Below, piece by piece: positions 28,501-35,441 of a DNA stretch of 64,000 bases (positions are counted from its first letter, which is position 1; every line of letters starts with the position of its first letter). Where the stretch lies: positions 768,993-832,992 of the forward strand of contig NZ_STGQ01000001.1 of NCBI RefSeq assembly GCF_004916975.1, in the 5' to 3' direction. The position numbers and the translations under genes are program-made. A model generated the notes under the pieces. The model was given only the letters and a program-made list of their open reading frames with translations. It did not search any database and was not told the DNA's origin. Origin of the DNA: Paenibacillus dokdonensis. Lineage in GTDB: Bacteria > Bacillota > Bacilli > Paenibacillales > Paenibacillaceae.

Positions 28501-30101
28501 TTTCGGGTAGCGAGAAGATGCCGGTGAACGATCAAGTAACACCAACACCAAGCAATCCGTCGACAGGCACAACGCCACCAAGCAATCCGTCGACAGGCAC
28601 AACGACACCAAACAATCCGTCGCCAGGCACGCCACCAAGCAATCCGTCGACAGGCACAACGCCACCAAACAATCCGTCGCCAGGCACGCCACCAAGCAAT
28701 CCGTCGCCAGGCACGCCACCAAGCAATCCGTCGCCAGGCACGACGCCAAACAATCCGTCGCCAGGTAGTGGCAACAGTTCGAGTAACGGCAGCATTTCCG
28801 GTAAGGGCAGCACAGTCAGTACAGGCAGTACTGGAAGCACCGGCAACACTGGCTCAAACAGCAGCCAGGACGTCAATCTTGTTAAGGTGGAGCCTGTTCA
28901 GGTGTCCATCGTCAAAGGTGACAATGGTGTGACCAACGAAGAGCTCAAAGTGAACAATGCGGATCTGGACCGGGCTATCGAAAAGCTTGGAAGCAGTACT
29001 TCCCAGGCATCCATGATTCAAATCCCGGTGCAAATGACAGACAACAAATCCGTGAATTTGGAGCTTCCCGCAAGCTCGCTGGTCACGGCGGCGCAGCAGC
29101 TCCCGAACGCGATCATCTCGATTACGTCGGAGGGTTCATCGCTTCAGCTGCCGGTCAGCGCCATTGCCTTTAACAATGTAACATCCGTCTATGCGAAGAT
29201 CGAGAAGAGCAGCGCAAGCCTGTCCGGGATCGTGGGAAAAGCGAAGCAAAAGGGTCTGAATCCGGTGGGAAGCCCGTTTGAGATCGGCATTTCCGTAGGT
29301 TCGGGCGCAAGATCCGTACCGGTGGACAGCTTTGGCAAAATATATGCGACCAGCACCATCACGCTGGACCAAATGGTCGAGCCGTCCAAAGCGACAGCCG
29401 TATCATATGACGCCAAAACCGGGGAGTTTGCTTTTATACCATCCGTATTCACCACGGATGCCAACGGCAAAACCAAGGTCGAGATCAAGCAGAATGGCAG
29501 TAGCCAGTACGTGATCGTGGAAGCAGGTAAAACCTTTAGCGATCTGGGAGGACATTGGGCGAAGCACGACATCGAAAGCTTGAGCTCGAAGGGTCTCATT
29601 AAGGGCATGACGGACAGCGAGTTTGATCCGGATGCGAAGCTGACCCGCGCCCAGTTCTCCAAAATTCTCGTCGAAGCCCTCGGCCTGAAGCCGGAAGCTT
29701 CGAACGGACGTTTCAGCGACGTGAAATCCGGAAACTGGTTCGACGGTTATGTCGGATCTTCGGTCAAAGCGGGACTGGTCAGCGGATATGACAATGGTTC
29801 CTTCCAGCCGAACGCCAACGTGACACGGGAACAAATGGCCGTGATGGTTGCGAACGCGATTCAGTTTGCGGGCAAGAGCAAGGATGTATCCGGCCATGAG
29901 GGAGAAATCCTGAACCAGTTCAGCGATGCTTCAAAGATCAGCAGCTGGAGCAAGAACGCGGCTGCGATGACAGCCGAGCTCGGACTGACGGCTAAGGTGA
30001 TGGACAGCGCGTTCCAGCCGTCCAAGCAGGCCACCCGCGCGGAAGCGGCGGTATTTGTGAAGAACATGCTGGTATACATTGAGTTCATCAACAAAAGTTA
30101 A
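25599..30101 (+). CDS. SLH-anchored M60-like (mucinase-type) metalloprotease
   Basis: 1500 residues from ATG 25599, set by AAAGGAGG at 25582-25589 and the signal peptide that follows (cut after ANA, residue 34). The frame is open further upstream but overlaps pilD. Domains: F5/8-type C (discoidin-like) about 86-225; peptidase M60/enhancin region about 330-740 with zinc motif H580-EWG-H584 and a downstream Glu; an FN3-like part; second F5/8-type C about 833-970; Pro/Thr/Ser repeat linker about 980-1058; a beta-rich module 1096-1307; three SLH repeats 1310-1498 for binding pyruvylated wall polysaccharide. M60 enzymes cleave mucin-type glycoproteins. Whether it is transcribed with the pilus operon, 68 bases upstream, is open. 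Confidence 0.88.
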   Translation: MSASKRNIKKMISTASAVAILVPCLSLQPVPANAASTAPSTAAASAEKSLETTDAPRASLTAEAPELATLTEKVAATYDDVFKISRDQIKSIVANGGQYGNSAPSFALDGNPQTHWEAGKNNKSDFKNNLTVTFDDAYELSHIEFLPRQAGSPGKGFPLKYNLYYSDQESDKDMKLLTTGYFKSGSTVLTRIDFPDTKIRTFRFEFVEAKEDWASLAELSFYKPDPFMVEFDKMFTDKTYTKLSPPYNSKAAVEQVKSMAANHPSKNTYIPLLNDALSLVNDPNKFSNRVFTGEQKGNSGKEADRTQMDGRTSLSSTGYYVLPGETITVYLDADTQGIMPKLVFFQALTNPDASEISRSYALKPGTNIIKAPPLAIKQEFGKMRPAAIYLDNPAYPDQQAYAPKFRLVGGTKFPLYIHGKTDPNEFLKELTAYVSNVENNDTYFDYDKVTTIANPKYYNLAEFVSDHATVTTSARGALATLNQQQKKGLTVKDSMDNWERFVKVMNEYSGLYENDPNPLHRPGLSRLMSRVFTAGPYAWAGRGITGYNAYGDPDNDPRAGGLASEVISVSGPGGGWGVAHEWGHMYDNHNIEIAEMTNNLYSLRMQREFGITSRITSENRWKTIQNFNEGKEQGFSVFEQTASLNQLEYKYGLNDFYPKVNRFLREKSNEGYFKGTQNQWQRMAIAMSQVAQVDLTPHFKHYGFGNMDLPKVQELVKGLPVLKDKTWLITDKSAKTGSFKNNTKPTIASIGRFQTGLQLKLEINEPSDTVLCYEIYRDGKLLGITYGNEYLDTTAAPDNIYEYQVIAYDGKAVASPASDKYMISGKNKDIFSSEWTYTSDPAAQGAYPLKNAFDRNTGTFFESLKPVGNKSVTIDMKKEFYVQGFSYVARPQDQYDAGMVKTFNFYASSDGKNWSKVISNGTMPNPAARGNNYNNISLDKPVKARYVKFESLSILHGDTALAIAELNISGSEKMPVNDQVTPTPSNPSTGTTPPSNPSTGTTTPNNPSPGTPPSNPSTGTTPPNNPSPGTPPSNPSPGTPPSNPSPGTTPNNPSPGSGNSSSNGSISGKGSTVSTGSTGSTGNTGSNSSQDVNLVKVEPVQVSIVKGDNGVTNEELKVNNADLDRAIEKLGSSTSQASMIQIPVQMTDNKSVNLELPASSLVTAAQQLPNAIISITSEGSSLQLPVSAIAFNNVTSVYAKIEKSSASLSGIVGKAKQKGLNPVGSPFEIGISVGSGARSVPVDSFGKIYATSTITLDQMVEPSKATAVSYDAKTGEFAFIPSVFTTDANGKTKVEIKQNGSSQYVIVEAGKTFSDLGGHWAKHDIESLSSKGLIKGMTDSEFDPDAKLTRAQFSKILVEALGLKPEASNGRFSDVKSGNWFDGYVGSSVKAGLVSGYDNGSFQPNANVTREQMAVMVANAIQFAGKSKDVSGHEGEILNQFSDASKISSWSKNAAAMTAELGLTAKVMDSAFQPSKQATRAEAAVFVKNMLVYIEFINKS
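28535..28770 (+). repeat. Pro/Ser/Asn-rich coding repeat array
   Basis: Eight or nine imperfect 24-30 base units encoding PSNPSTGTTP or PNNPSPGTP variants inside the M60 protein. They form a flexible spacer between the catalytic/carbohydrate-binding part and the wall anchor. High identity between units makes the length prone to slippage. Confidence 0.85.
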
Positions 30102-30136
30102 TCGTACATGAAGCTTAAATCATAAGAAGAGGAAGC

Positions 30137-30166
30137 ATCCCCTCGGGTACGAGGCACCGAGGGGAT
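30137..30166 (+). terminator. Terminator after the M60 gene
   Basis: ATCCCCTCGG (30137-30146) pairs with CCGAGGGGAT (30157-30166), followed by ATTTATT. Ten-bp GC-rich stem 36 bases after the stop codon. Confidence 0.75.
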
Positions 30167-30224
30167 ATTTATTCCATAAGTTGGCTGGAGTTTTAGATTC
30201 TATGCAAAAAAGGAGTTTTCAACA

Positions 30225-30641
30225 TTGATTCATCTCTATTTAACCGAAACGCATGTGCAGGAGCTGTTGGATAACCTGGATCATGTTCAGGATACGGATT
30301 TAAAATTCAAGCTGGAAAGAGCGCTGGGAAACGTTCAGATCTATTCAAACGATCAGTGGAGCTGGATCGGGAATCCGAAGTATTTTTACTTTCCCATCCG
30401 AATGTTCGTCAAGGTAAAGGAAGACATGCAGTCGCTCAAGATCCAGGATCTGATGACCATGTATGGAGATCCGACCAACGCGGTCATCAATAACAGGATC
30501 GCAAAAGCTTTGAAAAGATGCGAGTGCGAGACGGTATCGGATTTTCTGAATCTGAAGGTCATCCAATTCCGCAACATCCGCAATCTGGGAGTTAGCGCCC
30601 AGGCCGCCTTTTTCGAAGCGCTCAAAGAGATTGTATTCTGA
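30225..30641 (+). CDS. Small protein with RNA polymerase alpha-CTD-like domain
   Basis: 138 residues, TTG start at 30225 with AAAAAGGAG 10 bases upstream. The N-terminal 85 residues are not recognised. Residues about 88-138 resemble the alpha-subunit C-terminal domain: NRIAKALKRCECETVSDFLN, then IRNLGVSAQAAFFEALKEI, which aligns with the alpha-CTD pattern of a helix, a loop, RNLGxxSxxE and a final helix. Such helix-hairpin-helix modules bind DNA or protein. No other domain is visible. It stands between two terminators, so it is probably monocistronic. Function unknown; a regulator or RNA-polymerase-interacting factor is one possibility. Confidence 0.6.
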   Translation: MIHLYLTETHVQELLDNLDHVQDTDLKFKLERALGNVQIYSNDQWSWIGNPKYFYFPIRMFVKVKEDMQSLKIQDLMTMYGDPTNAVINNRIAKALKRCECETVSDFLNLKVIQFRNIRNLGVSAQAAFFEALKEIVF

Positions 30642-30656
30642 TATCCCATGTGATGG

Positions 30657-30690
30657 AAAACCCGCGAGAAAAGCATCTTCTGTGGGTTTT
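30657..30690 (+). terminator. Terminator after the alpha-CTD-like gene
   Basis: AAAACCCGC (30657-30665) pairs with GTGGGTTTT (30682-30690), with one G-U pair, and is followed by GTTGTTGTTC. It lies 15 bases after the stop. Confidence 0.65.
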
Positions 30691-30863
30691 GTTGTTGTTC
30701 TTTAATGATACTTTCGTTTGGGTTCAATATATTTTTCTTTGGTATCGTCCACTTTCTGATCCGGTTTCACAAACTTTACATCCTCACTAGCTCTTTTCGA
30801 GGGACATCCCAACAACTGTCCCGAAAAGGAACGGAGGAGAAGGGGAGGGGTAAAAATATATAT

Positions 30864-30904
30864 AAAATGCTCCCGTGGAGGCAAGTCCGCCGCAGGAGCA
30901 TTTT
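30864..30904 (-). terminator. Bidirectional terminator after the acyltransferase gene
   Basis: AAAATGCTCC (30864-30873) pairs with GGAGCATTTT (30895-30904). T-rich tracts lie on both sides (TTTTTT at 30901-30906 on the plus strand, an AT tract on the minus strand), so it can end transcripts from either direction. The minus-strand gene ends at 30941. Confidence 0.7.
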
Positions 30905-30940
30905 TTGTCAGCGATTAGTAATCTGCTACTGGCAACCCGT

Positions 30941-32161
30941 CTACCTCCGCATATCGGCATTCAGCCAAACCGCCTCTTTCCCCCTGTAATCCATCTCTTC
31001 CAAGGAAACCTGTTGCTTACGTCTGCGATTCCCGACCGTCCACCTCGACCCGGGCAATCGGGACAATGCATAACTTACTCCAAGCGCAGCCACAACCGTC
31101 AGCATAAAGGTGAGCAGCGTATAGGATACATGTCTGCCTCCAAGTATCATAGGCCGGGTAAAGTAGGCAATCACATAAATCAGCAGAGCATGGACAAGAT
31201 AACCGCCGAAGGAATATTTCCCTATCCATGCAAGCAATCGCAAAAACACTTGGCTGCGTCCTTGCATTATGATCAGAAGACCGTATAACAGCAGCAATTG
31301 CGCCACAATGATCAAGAATGTCGAAGGCTTAAGATAAGTGGATATATTCAAATTGACGACTTCTCCTGAACCCCGAATAACGTCATATCCTAGACGGAAG
31401 TACATCCCCAGGAAAACCAATCCGCTCCAGGGCAGCAGCCGCGTACACCACATCCGCCATTTGTCCGTATCGGCAGCACAAACAGCCCCGATTACAAAAT
31501 AGAATCCGTACATTACAAACGAATAGCTGCGGTATTGAATCAATTCCGTCCAGGGACTGCCGAGCTTTGCGGTCCAGGAGCCCATGACATGATAGGAAAG
31601 ATAGAGAAGTGCTATATAAAACAAGCCCGCACTGGCGATGATCGCAAACGCATACCTGTCCCGGCTTCGTTCATGCAGCGGTTCAAGCCGTGCGCGTACG
31701 AATCTGTACAGGGCAGCCATCACGGGGAAGAAAATATAAAACTGAATAATCATGATAATGAACCACAGCTGATAACCGGTTTGGGGGACGAAAAACTCCC
31801 GGAGCAAGCTGCACCAATCCTGCCAGCCATTTTGCCAGAAAGCGGGTGTAAACACCCGGACATACAGCCAATACACAACGGTCCATATCAGAAAAGGGAC
31901 GTAGACGTCTTCAAATCGTTTGCGGATGAATCGCCAATAATGAAGTTTTCCGCCATGGTTATAGAACATTAATACAGCGGACAAAAAAACGAATGTCGGG
32001 GTGCCAAAACGGGTCAAATGATAAATCATCGTCAGTATGATGGAGTCGGCCGGTTCAATATCAGCCCTGTAAATATACTCAGCGATGGAGTGCTGCATCA
32101 CGATCGCTAGGAAAGCGAGCCCTCGGAGCTGGGTCCACTCTGCAATACGCGGTTTGCCCAT
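30941..32161 (-). CDS. Acyltransferase family 3 membrane protein
   Basis: 406 residues from the ATG at 32161, chosen because AAGGAGG lies just upstream; the frame extends 15 codons further without a ribosome site. About ten membrane helices. The N-terminal RGLAFLAIVMQHS carries the catalytic-type histidine of the acyltransferase-3 family, which O-acylates surface glycans such as peptidoglycan, teichoic acid or exopolysaccharide. There is no C-terminal SGNH domain as in OatA. Monocistronic. The acceptor is unknown. Confidence 0.85.
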   Translation of the reverse strand: MGKPRIAEWTQLRGLAFLAIVMQHSIAEYIYRADIEPADSIILTMIYHLTRFGTPTFVFLSAVLMFYNHGGKLHYWRFIRKRFEDVYVPFLIWTVVYWLYVRVFTPAFWQNGWQDWCSLLREFFVPQTGYQLWFIIMIIQFYIFFPVMAALYRFVRARLEPLHERSRDRYAFAIIASAGLFYIALLYLSYHVMGSWTAKLGSPWTELIQYRSYSFVMYGFYFVIGAVCAADTDKWRMWCTRLLPWSGLVFLGMYFRLGYDVIRGSGEVVNLNISTYLKPSTFLIIVAQLLLLYGLLIIMQGRSQVFLRLLAWIGKYSFGGYLVHALLIYVIAYFTRPMILGGRHVSYTLLTFMLTVVAALGVSYALSRLPGSRWTVGNRRRKQQVSLEEMDYRGKEAVWLNADMRR

Positions 32162-32356
32162 GAAATAGAATCCTCCTTCAGTTGCAGTTAGGCGCAAGTA
32201 TACCAATTTAACATTAAAGTAACATTAAATGCGAAATGGAGAATAAAGGCATGTTTCAAAATGATAGTCGGCACGAACCAAAAGGGCTGTCTCATAAGTG
32301 GATTTCCCACGACAGATACAGCCCCTTGTTAATTTAGGATCCGAAAAGGTCTCAAC

Positions 32357-32395
32357 AAAGGAGCGATTCTCCCGTTATTGGAGAATCGCTCCTTT
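32357..32395 (-). terminator. Hairpin spanning the transposase stop codon
   Basis: AAAGGAGCGATTCTCC (32357-32372) and GGAGAATCGCTCCTTT (32380-32395) form a perfect 16-bp stem with a 7-base loop. The transposase stop codon (32375-32377) is in the loop. It probably ends the transposase transcript and blocks read-through into the element. Confidence 0.7.
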
Positions 32396-33934
32396 GCGCT
32401 TTTCCTCTACTCCGGCTTGCTTCAGCATATTGTGAGCAAGGGAAAGCCAACCGACCTCAAGCGTCACATTTTCCATGCCGCGAAGCAGAAACCGCCGGAA
32501 GCCCCGGTTGTTTTTCAGTTGGCCAAACACACTCTCCGGCTCAATCATTCGCCGTACGGCCAGGGCATAGCCTTCCTCACTTCGGAGGAGGTCCCGGGCC
32601 TGACTTTGGTATCGCAGCCTTTCCAGACTTACCGCTACTTCCCGGTTCCCTGCTGCTTTTGTGCACCGATCTTTCAGCGGGCAGCCTTCACAGCTTTGAC
32701 TTCGGTAATGACGCCTGCGAATCTCATATCCACTTTCTAGTGTTTCCTTGCTTTCTCTGTGGAAATGCAGTGTTTGCGCGGCGGGGCACGTCCAGTTATC
32801 CTCGGCTGCGTTGTACGTCCAATTCTCGATTTTACTCACATCTGCTTTCCACGCTTTGCTCTTTTCTTTATGGTAACTGCCGTATTTAACGACTGCTGTG
32901 ATCTCTTCCTTTTCCAGATAGGCATAGTTCTCTTCACTTCCATAGCCTGCATCTGCAATGATTGTCTGTGGATGTTGCCCCAAGATCCGCCGTGCTATTT
33001 CCAGATGAGGCTCTAAACAACGGGTATCCGTGGGTTTTTGGTGGACACTGTAGGCTAAAATGAACTGATTTTCCGTGCCAATCTGCACATTGTATCCCGG
33101 TTTTAACTGTCCATTTCGCATGTGGTCTTCTTTCATCCGCATGAAGGTGGCGTCCGTGTCGGTTTTGCTGAAGCTGTTTCGATTTCCAAGCAACTTTTGG
33201 TAATGTTCGTACTTCACAAGTCTTGGAAGCAAGTCCTTCCGAAGCTTCCGAACGGCTTTCTTTAAGGGGTTATCCTTGGGATGTTTCAGCAGCTGAGCTT
33301 CCAGTTGCTGCGTGACTTGTTCGAGCTTGCTGCTATCTAACTCGGAAGCCTCACCGAGTTCGGTCAGGTCTTTGCCGTGATGCTCGCGCTCTTCCTGATG
33401 CTTTGCGGCTTCGATGGTGGAGAAAAGTGCATGTACCTTCTCTTGCAGTTTGGTCTTGTGTTTGCTGACCGCTTTACCCCAGACGAAGGTGTAACGATTG
33501 GCATTGGCCTCAATCTTGGTACCATCTACGAAATAATGTTCCAAGGAGATGTACTTTTCATCTGCAAGAAATTGAAGTACGGCGGAGAACACGGTTTCGA
33601 GGACGTCTTTCATCCGCTCAGAACGGAAGCGGTTAAGCGTGCGGAAATCCGGACGTTGCCGTCCGGCTAGCCACATAAAGGGGATGTGTTCCCGGATGGC
33701 TTTGGCGATTTGTCTTGAGGAATAGATGCGCTGTGTGTAGGTGTAGATGATGACTTTGGTGAGCATTTTGGGATGGTAACTGTCACGGCCGCCGCCGGGA
33801 TAGGCAGCGTCAAAAATGGCGTCGTCCAATCGATTGACGGCAGCATTCACGACACGAACGAGGTGGTTTTCTGGAATATCTTCTTCCAGATCCATTGGCA
33901 AACAAAGTTGGTCCATGGTATATTGAATGTACAA
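32375..33934 (-). CDS. IS1182-family DDE transposase
   Basis: 519 residues from TTG 33934, which has AAAGGAGAGG directly upstream; ATG 33916 is an alternative and the frame is open from 33964. The N-terminal HTH-like region (FRTLNRFRSERMKDV) is followed by HYFVDGTKIEANANRYTFVW with the first catalytic Asp. The second Asp is in TIIADAGYGSEENY, and the C-terminal glutamate region is EPESVFGQLKNNRGFRRF. A CxGCPLKDRC-type cysteine cluster lies before it. The frame is intact and near full length, so the element may be active. Confidence 0.9.
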   Translation of the reverse strand: MYIQYTMDQLCLPMDLEEDIPENHLVRVVNAAVNRLDDAIFDAAYPGGGRDSYHPKMLTKVIIYTYTQRIYSSRQIAKAIREHIPFMWLAGRQRPDFRTLNRFRSERMKDVLETVFSAVLQFLADEKYISLEHYFVDGTKIEANANRYTFVWGKAVSKHKTKLQEKVHALFSTIEAAKHQEEREHHGKDLTELGEASELDSSKLEQVTQQLEAQLLKHPKDNPLKKAVRKLRKDLLPRLVKYEHYQKLLGNRNSFSKTDTDATFMRMKEDHMRNGQLKPGYNVQIGTENQFILAYSVHQKPTDTRCLEPHLEIARRILGQHPQTIIADAGYGSEENYAYLEKEEITAVVKYGSYHKEKSKAWKADVSKIENWTYNAAEDNWTCPAAQTLHFHRESKETLESGYEIRRRHYRSQSCEGCPLKDRCTKAAGNREVAVSLERLRYQSQARDLLRSEEGYALAVRRMIEPESVFGQLKNNRGFRRFLLRGMENVTLEVGWLSLAHNMLKQAGVEEKRKGAILQ

Positions 33935-33964
33935 AGAAACCTCTCCTTTGAAATGGTTGGTCAC

Positions 33965-34332
33965 ACTTCCATTTTACCAAAAGAAAGGTTTCTTTTTTTG
34001 TTTTTTTAAGATTGAAGATCCATTCCCCGCATAAACAGCGGAGAGGACGGACGGATTGTGGAAAAGCGGCAGCGTTCGCCTTGATCTCGGGATTTTCACC
34101 GCTAAGGGGAATGAAAAAAAATCCGGAGAGCACAGCGATTGGAACAATGGTCCGTTCGCGCAGCGTCCACCCAAAAAGTCTAAGTATATCCTACGTAAAA
34201 AACAAGGCTGTCCCAAGCAGCCATTTCATGGCTTTTGGGACAGCCTCCTTGAATGAATTTGTCAAAAAGTGGAACGTTTCGATATGATCTAATTACATGG
34301 TTAAATAACCATCAGCTCAACAAAAAATACGT
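33965..34332. other. Stretch between transposase and orphan promoter
   Basis: No credible gene on either strand; short overlapping frames at 34012-34287 have no ribosome site or recognisable sequence. It contains the long hairpin at 34205-34246 (with inner arms 34219-34224/34228-34233) and a first copy of a palindromic element, GGAACGTTTCGATA, at 34271-34284. Confidence 0.45.
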
Positions 34333-34362
34333 TTGACAGCGGTTACATATAGTATTTATAAT
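34333..34362 (+). promoter_or_regulatory. Consensus sigma-A promoter without a gene
   Basis: TTGACA (34333-34338), an 18-base spacer and TATAAT (34357-34362). It points rightwards, but the next genes to the right are on the minus strand until 36537, so it drives no visible gene. Confidence 0.65.
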
Positions 34363-34380
34363 CTATATTGAAAATAAATT

Positions 34381-34394
34381 GAAACGTTTCGATA
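34381..34394 (+). promoter_or_regulatory. LacI-family-type operator, downstream copy
   Basis: GAAACGTTTC is a perfect palindrome followed by GATAC; a close copy (GGAACGTTTCGATAT) lies at 34271-34285, upstream of the promoter. The pair flanks TTGACA/TATAAT and resembles the two-operator layout of LacI-type sugar repressors. It does not match the cre consensus. The repressor is not in this window. Confidence 0.45.
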
Positions 34395-34483
34395 CAATGA
34401 AAGCAGCGCATTTATATGCTGATAACCAAGGAAGAGGTTGCCCCTTGGTTCAAAGGACAGCCTCCATTACAGGGATCCGGCAA

Positions 34484-35356
34484 TTATTCCTTAACTGCTC
34501 CAATGACAATACCTTTCACGAAAAACCGCTGCAGGAAAGGATATGCGATAAGGATGGGTAGCGCACCAATGAAAATTTGTGAGGCGCGAAGCGTCCGTTG
34601 TGACATGTTGGCGATGACAGCCGGATCGAAGCTCGTGGTGTTCCCCTGTACAATAATGGTTTGCATCAGGCTGGCAAGCGGGAGATTCTCGGCATTTTTA
34701 ATATAAATCAGTCCATCGAAATACGAGTTCCAGTGCCCCACCATGGTAAACAAAGCAATAGTCGCAATAACAGGCATGGATACCGGCAAAAAGATGGATA
34801 CAAAGCTCCGGAGATAACCTGCACCGTCGATAAAGGCGGCTTCTTCAAGCTCTTTGGGCACGGTACGGAAGAAATTCAACAGCAAAATCAGATTGTACAC
34901 GGCTACCAGACCTGGAAGGATGAGCGCGAGCAGATGGTTCATGAGACCAAGCTTCAAAATTAAGATATAGCTCGGAATGAGACCGCCGCTGAACAGCATG
35001 GTGATGACGAAATACCAGAGATAGGAGTTCCTTCCGCGGAACACATGATTATCCTTCGAAAGGGCATATGCGGCCAGAGCGTTCACGAGCAAGCCCAGTG
35101 CTGTTCCGATGACGGTCCGTTTAACAGATACCCATAGCGAAGTCAAAAAGTTGATGTTATTAAATGTCTTGGTATATGCCTCAACCGTAAAGCCGATGGG
35201 CCAGAATGTAACCAGACCGGCATTGGCAGAAGCTGTCGAGCTCAGGGAAACCATCAACAAATGGAAAAGCGGCAGCAGGCAGGCGATGGAGATGACCGCG
35301 AGCAGGACGTAATTAAATATGCTAAATATCCGGTAAGGCAGCGTTTTGTGATACAT
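34484..35356 (-). CDS. CUT1 sugar ABC permease, YtcP type
   Basis: 290 residues, six membrane helices, MalG-like. The EAA loop that contacts the ATPase reads ELEEAAFIDGAGYLRSFVSI. Ends in the conserved FFVKGIVIGAVKE tail. It forms a heterodimeric channel with the LplB-type permease encoded just upstream (gap 85 bases). No ATPase gene is nearby; such cassettes use a shared MsmK/MsmX-like ATPase. The paired binding protein is most likely the one at 40070. Substrate unknown, probably an oligosaccharide. Confidence 0.88.
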   Translation of the reverse strand: MYHKTLPYRIFSIFNYVLLAVISIACLLPLFHLLMVSLSSTASANAGLVTFWPIGFTVEAYTKTFNNINFLTSLWVSVKRTVIGTALGLLVNALAAYALSKDNHVFRGRNSYLWYFVITMLFSGGLIPSYILILKLGLMNHLLALILPGLVAVYNLILLLNFFRTVPKELEEAAFIDGAGYLRSFVSIFLPVSMPVIATIALFTMVGHWNSYFDGLIYIKNAENLPLASLMQTIIVQGNTTSFDPAVIANMSQRTLRASQIFIGALPILIAYPFLQRFFVKGIVIGAVKE

Positions 35357-35441
35357 AATCCAGTCATCCTTTCAAGTAAAACGGATGCGCCATCCCGGCG
35401 GTCGGCAGCATCCGCCAAAGTCTATTTCTATCTAATCGTTA

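Larger units (their letters stand above)
32281..34250 (-). mobile_element. IS1182-family insertion sequence (limits approximate)
   Basis: A single transposase gene lies between two large hairpins. The left edge contains GGCTGTCTCATAAG (32285-32298). The right edge, read on the minus strand, has GGCTGTCCCAAAAG (34245-34232), a 12/14 match, so these are candidate terminal inverted repeats. Each candidate end also folds on itself: GGGCTGT/ACAGCCC at 32284-32324, and AGGCTGTCCCAA/TTGGGACAGCCT at 34205-34246. No clear target duplication is seen. The roughly 240 bases between the transposase start and the right hairpin hold no gene. The right limit is therefore uncertain; it could end nearer 34000. 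Confidence 0.65.

Noticed and set aside
28535..28770. CRISPR-like periodic repeat
   Set aside because: Units are 24-30 bases, contiguous without unique spacers, in frame, and encode a flexible linker.
28306..28876. Antisense open frames of 147 and 114 residues with repeated short motifs opposite the M60 gene
   Set aside because: They are mirror images of the Pro/Thr/Ser coding repeat on the plus strand; composition is wholly dictated by the sense repeat and there is no ribosome site.
30705..31288. Plus-strand frames of 94 and 137 residues opposite the acyltransferase 3' end
   Set aside because: Both cross the bidirectional terminator or lie antisense to a clear membrane-protein gene.
34012..34287. 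Overlapping 91- and 66-residue frames right of the transposase
   Set aside because: No ribosome site and the frames run through the self-complementary hairpin at 34205-34246.
34381..34390. Reading of GAAACGTTTC as a CcpA cre site
   Set aside because: It lacks the CG at the required spacing after TG-N-AA; the palindrome fits other LacI-family operators better.
34424..34450. AACCAAGG/CCTTGGTT hairpin as terminator of the minus-strand permease operon
   Set aside because: Stem is present but no T run follows on the minus strand, so it cannot be called a rho-independent terminator.
34379..34561. 60-residue frame just downstream of the orphan promoter
   Set aside because: Begins inside the operator palindrome, has no ribosome site and runs antisense into the permease gene.
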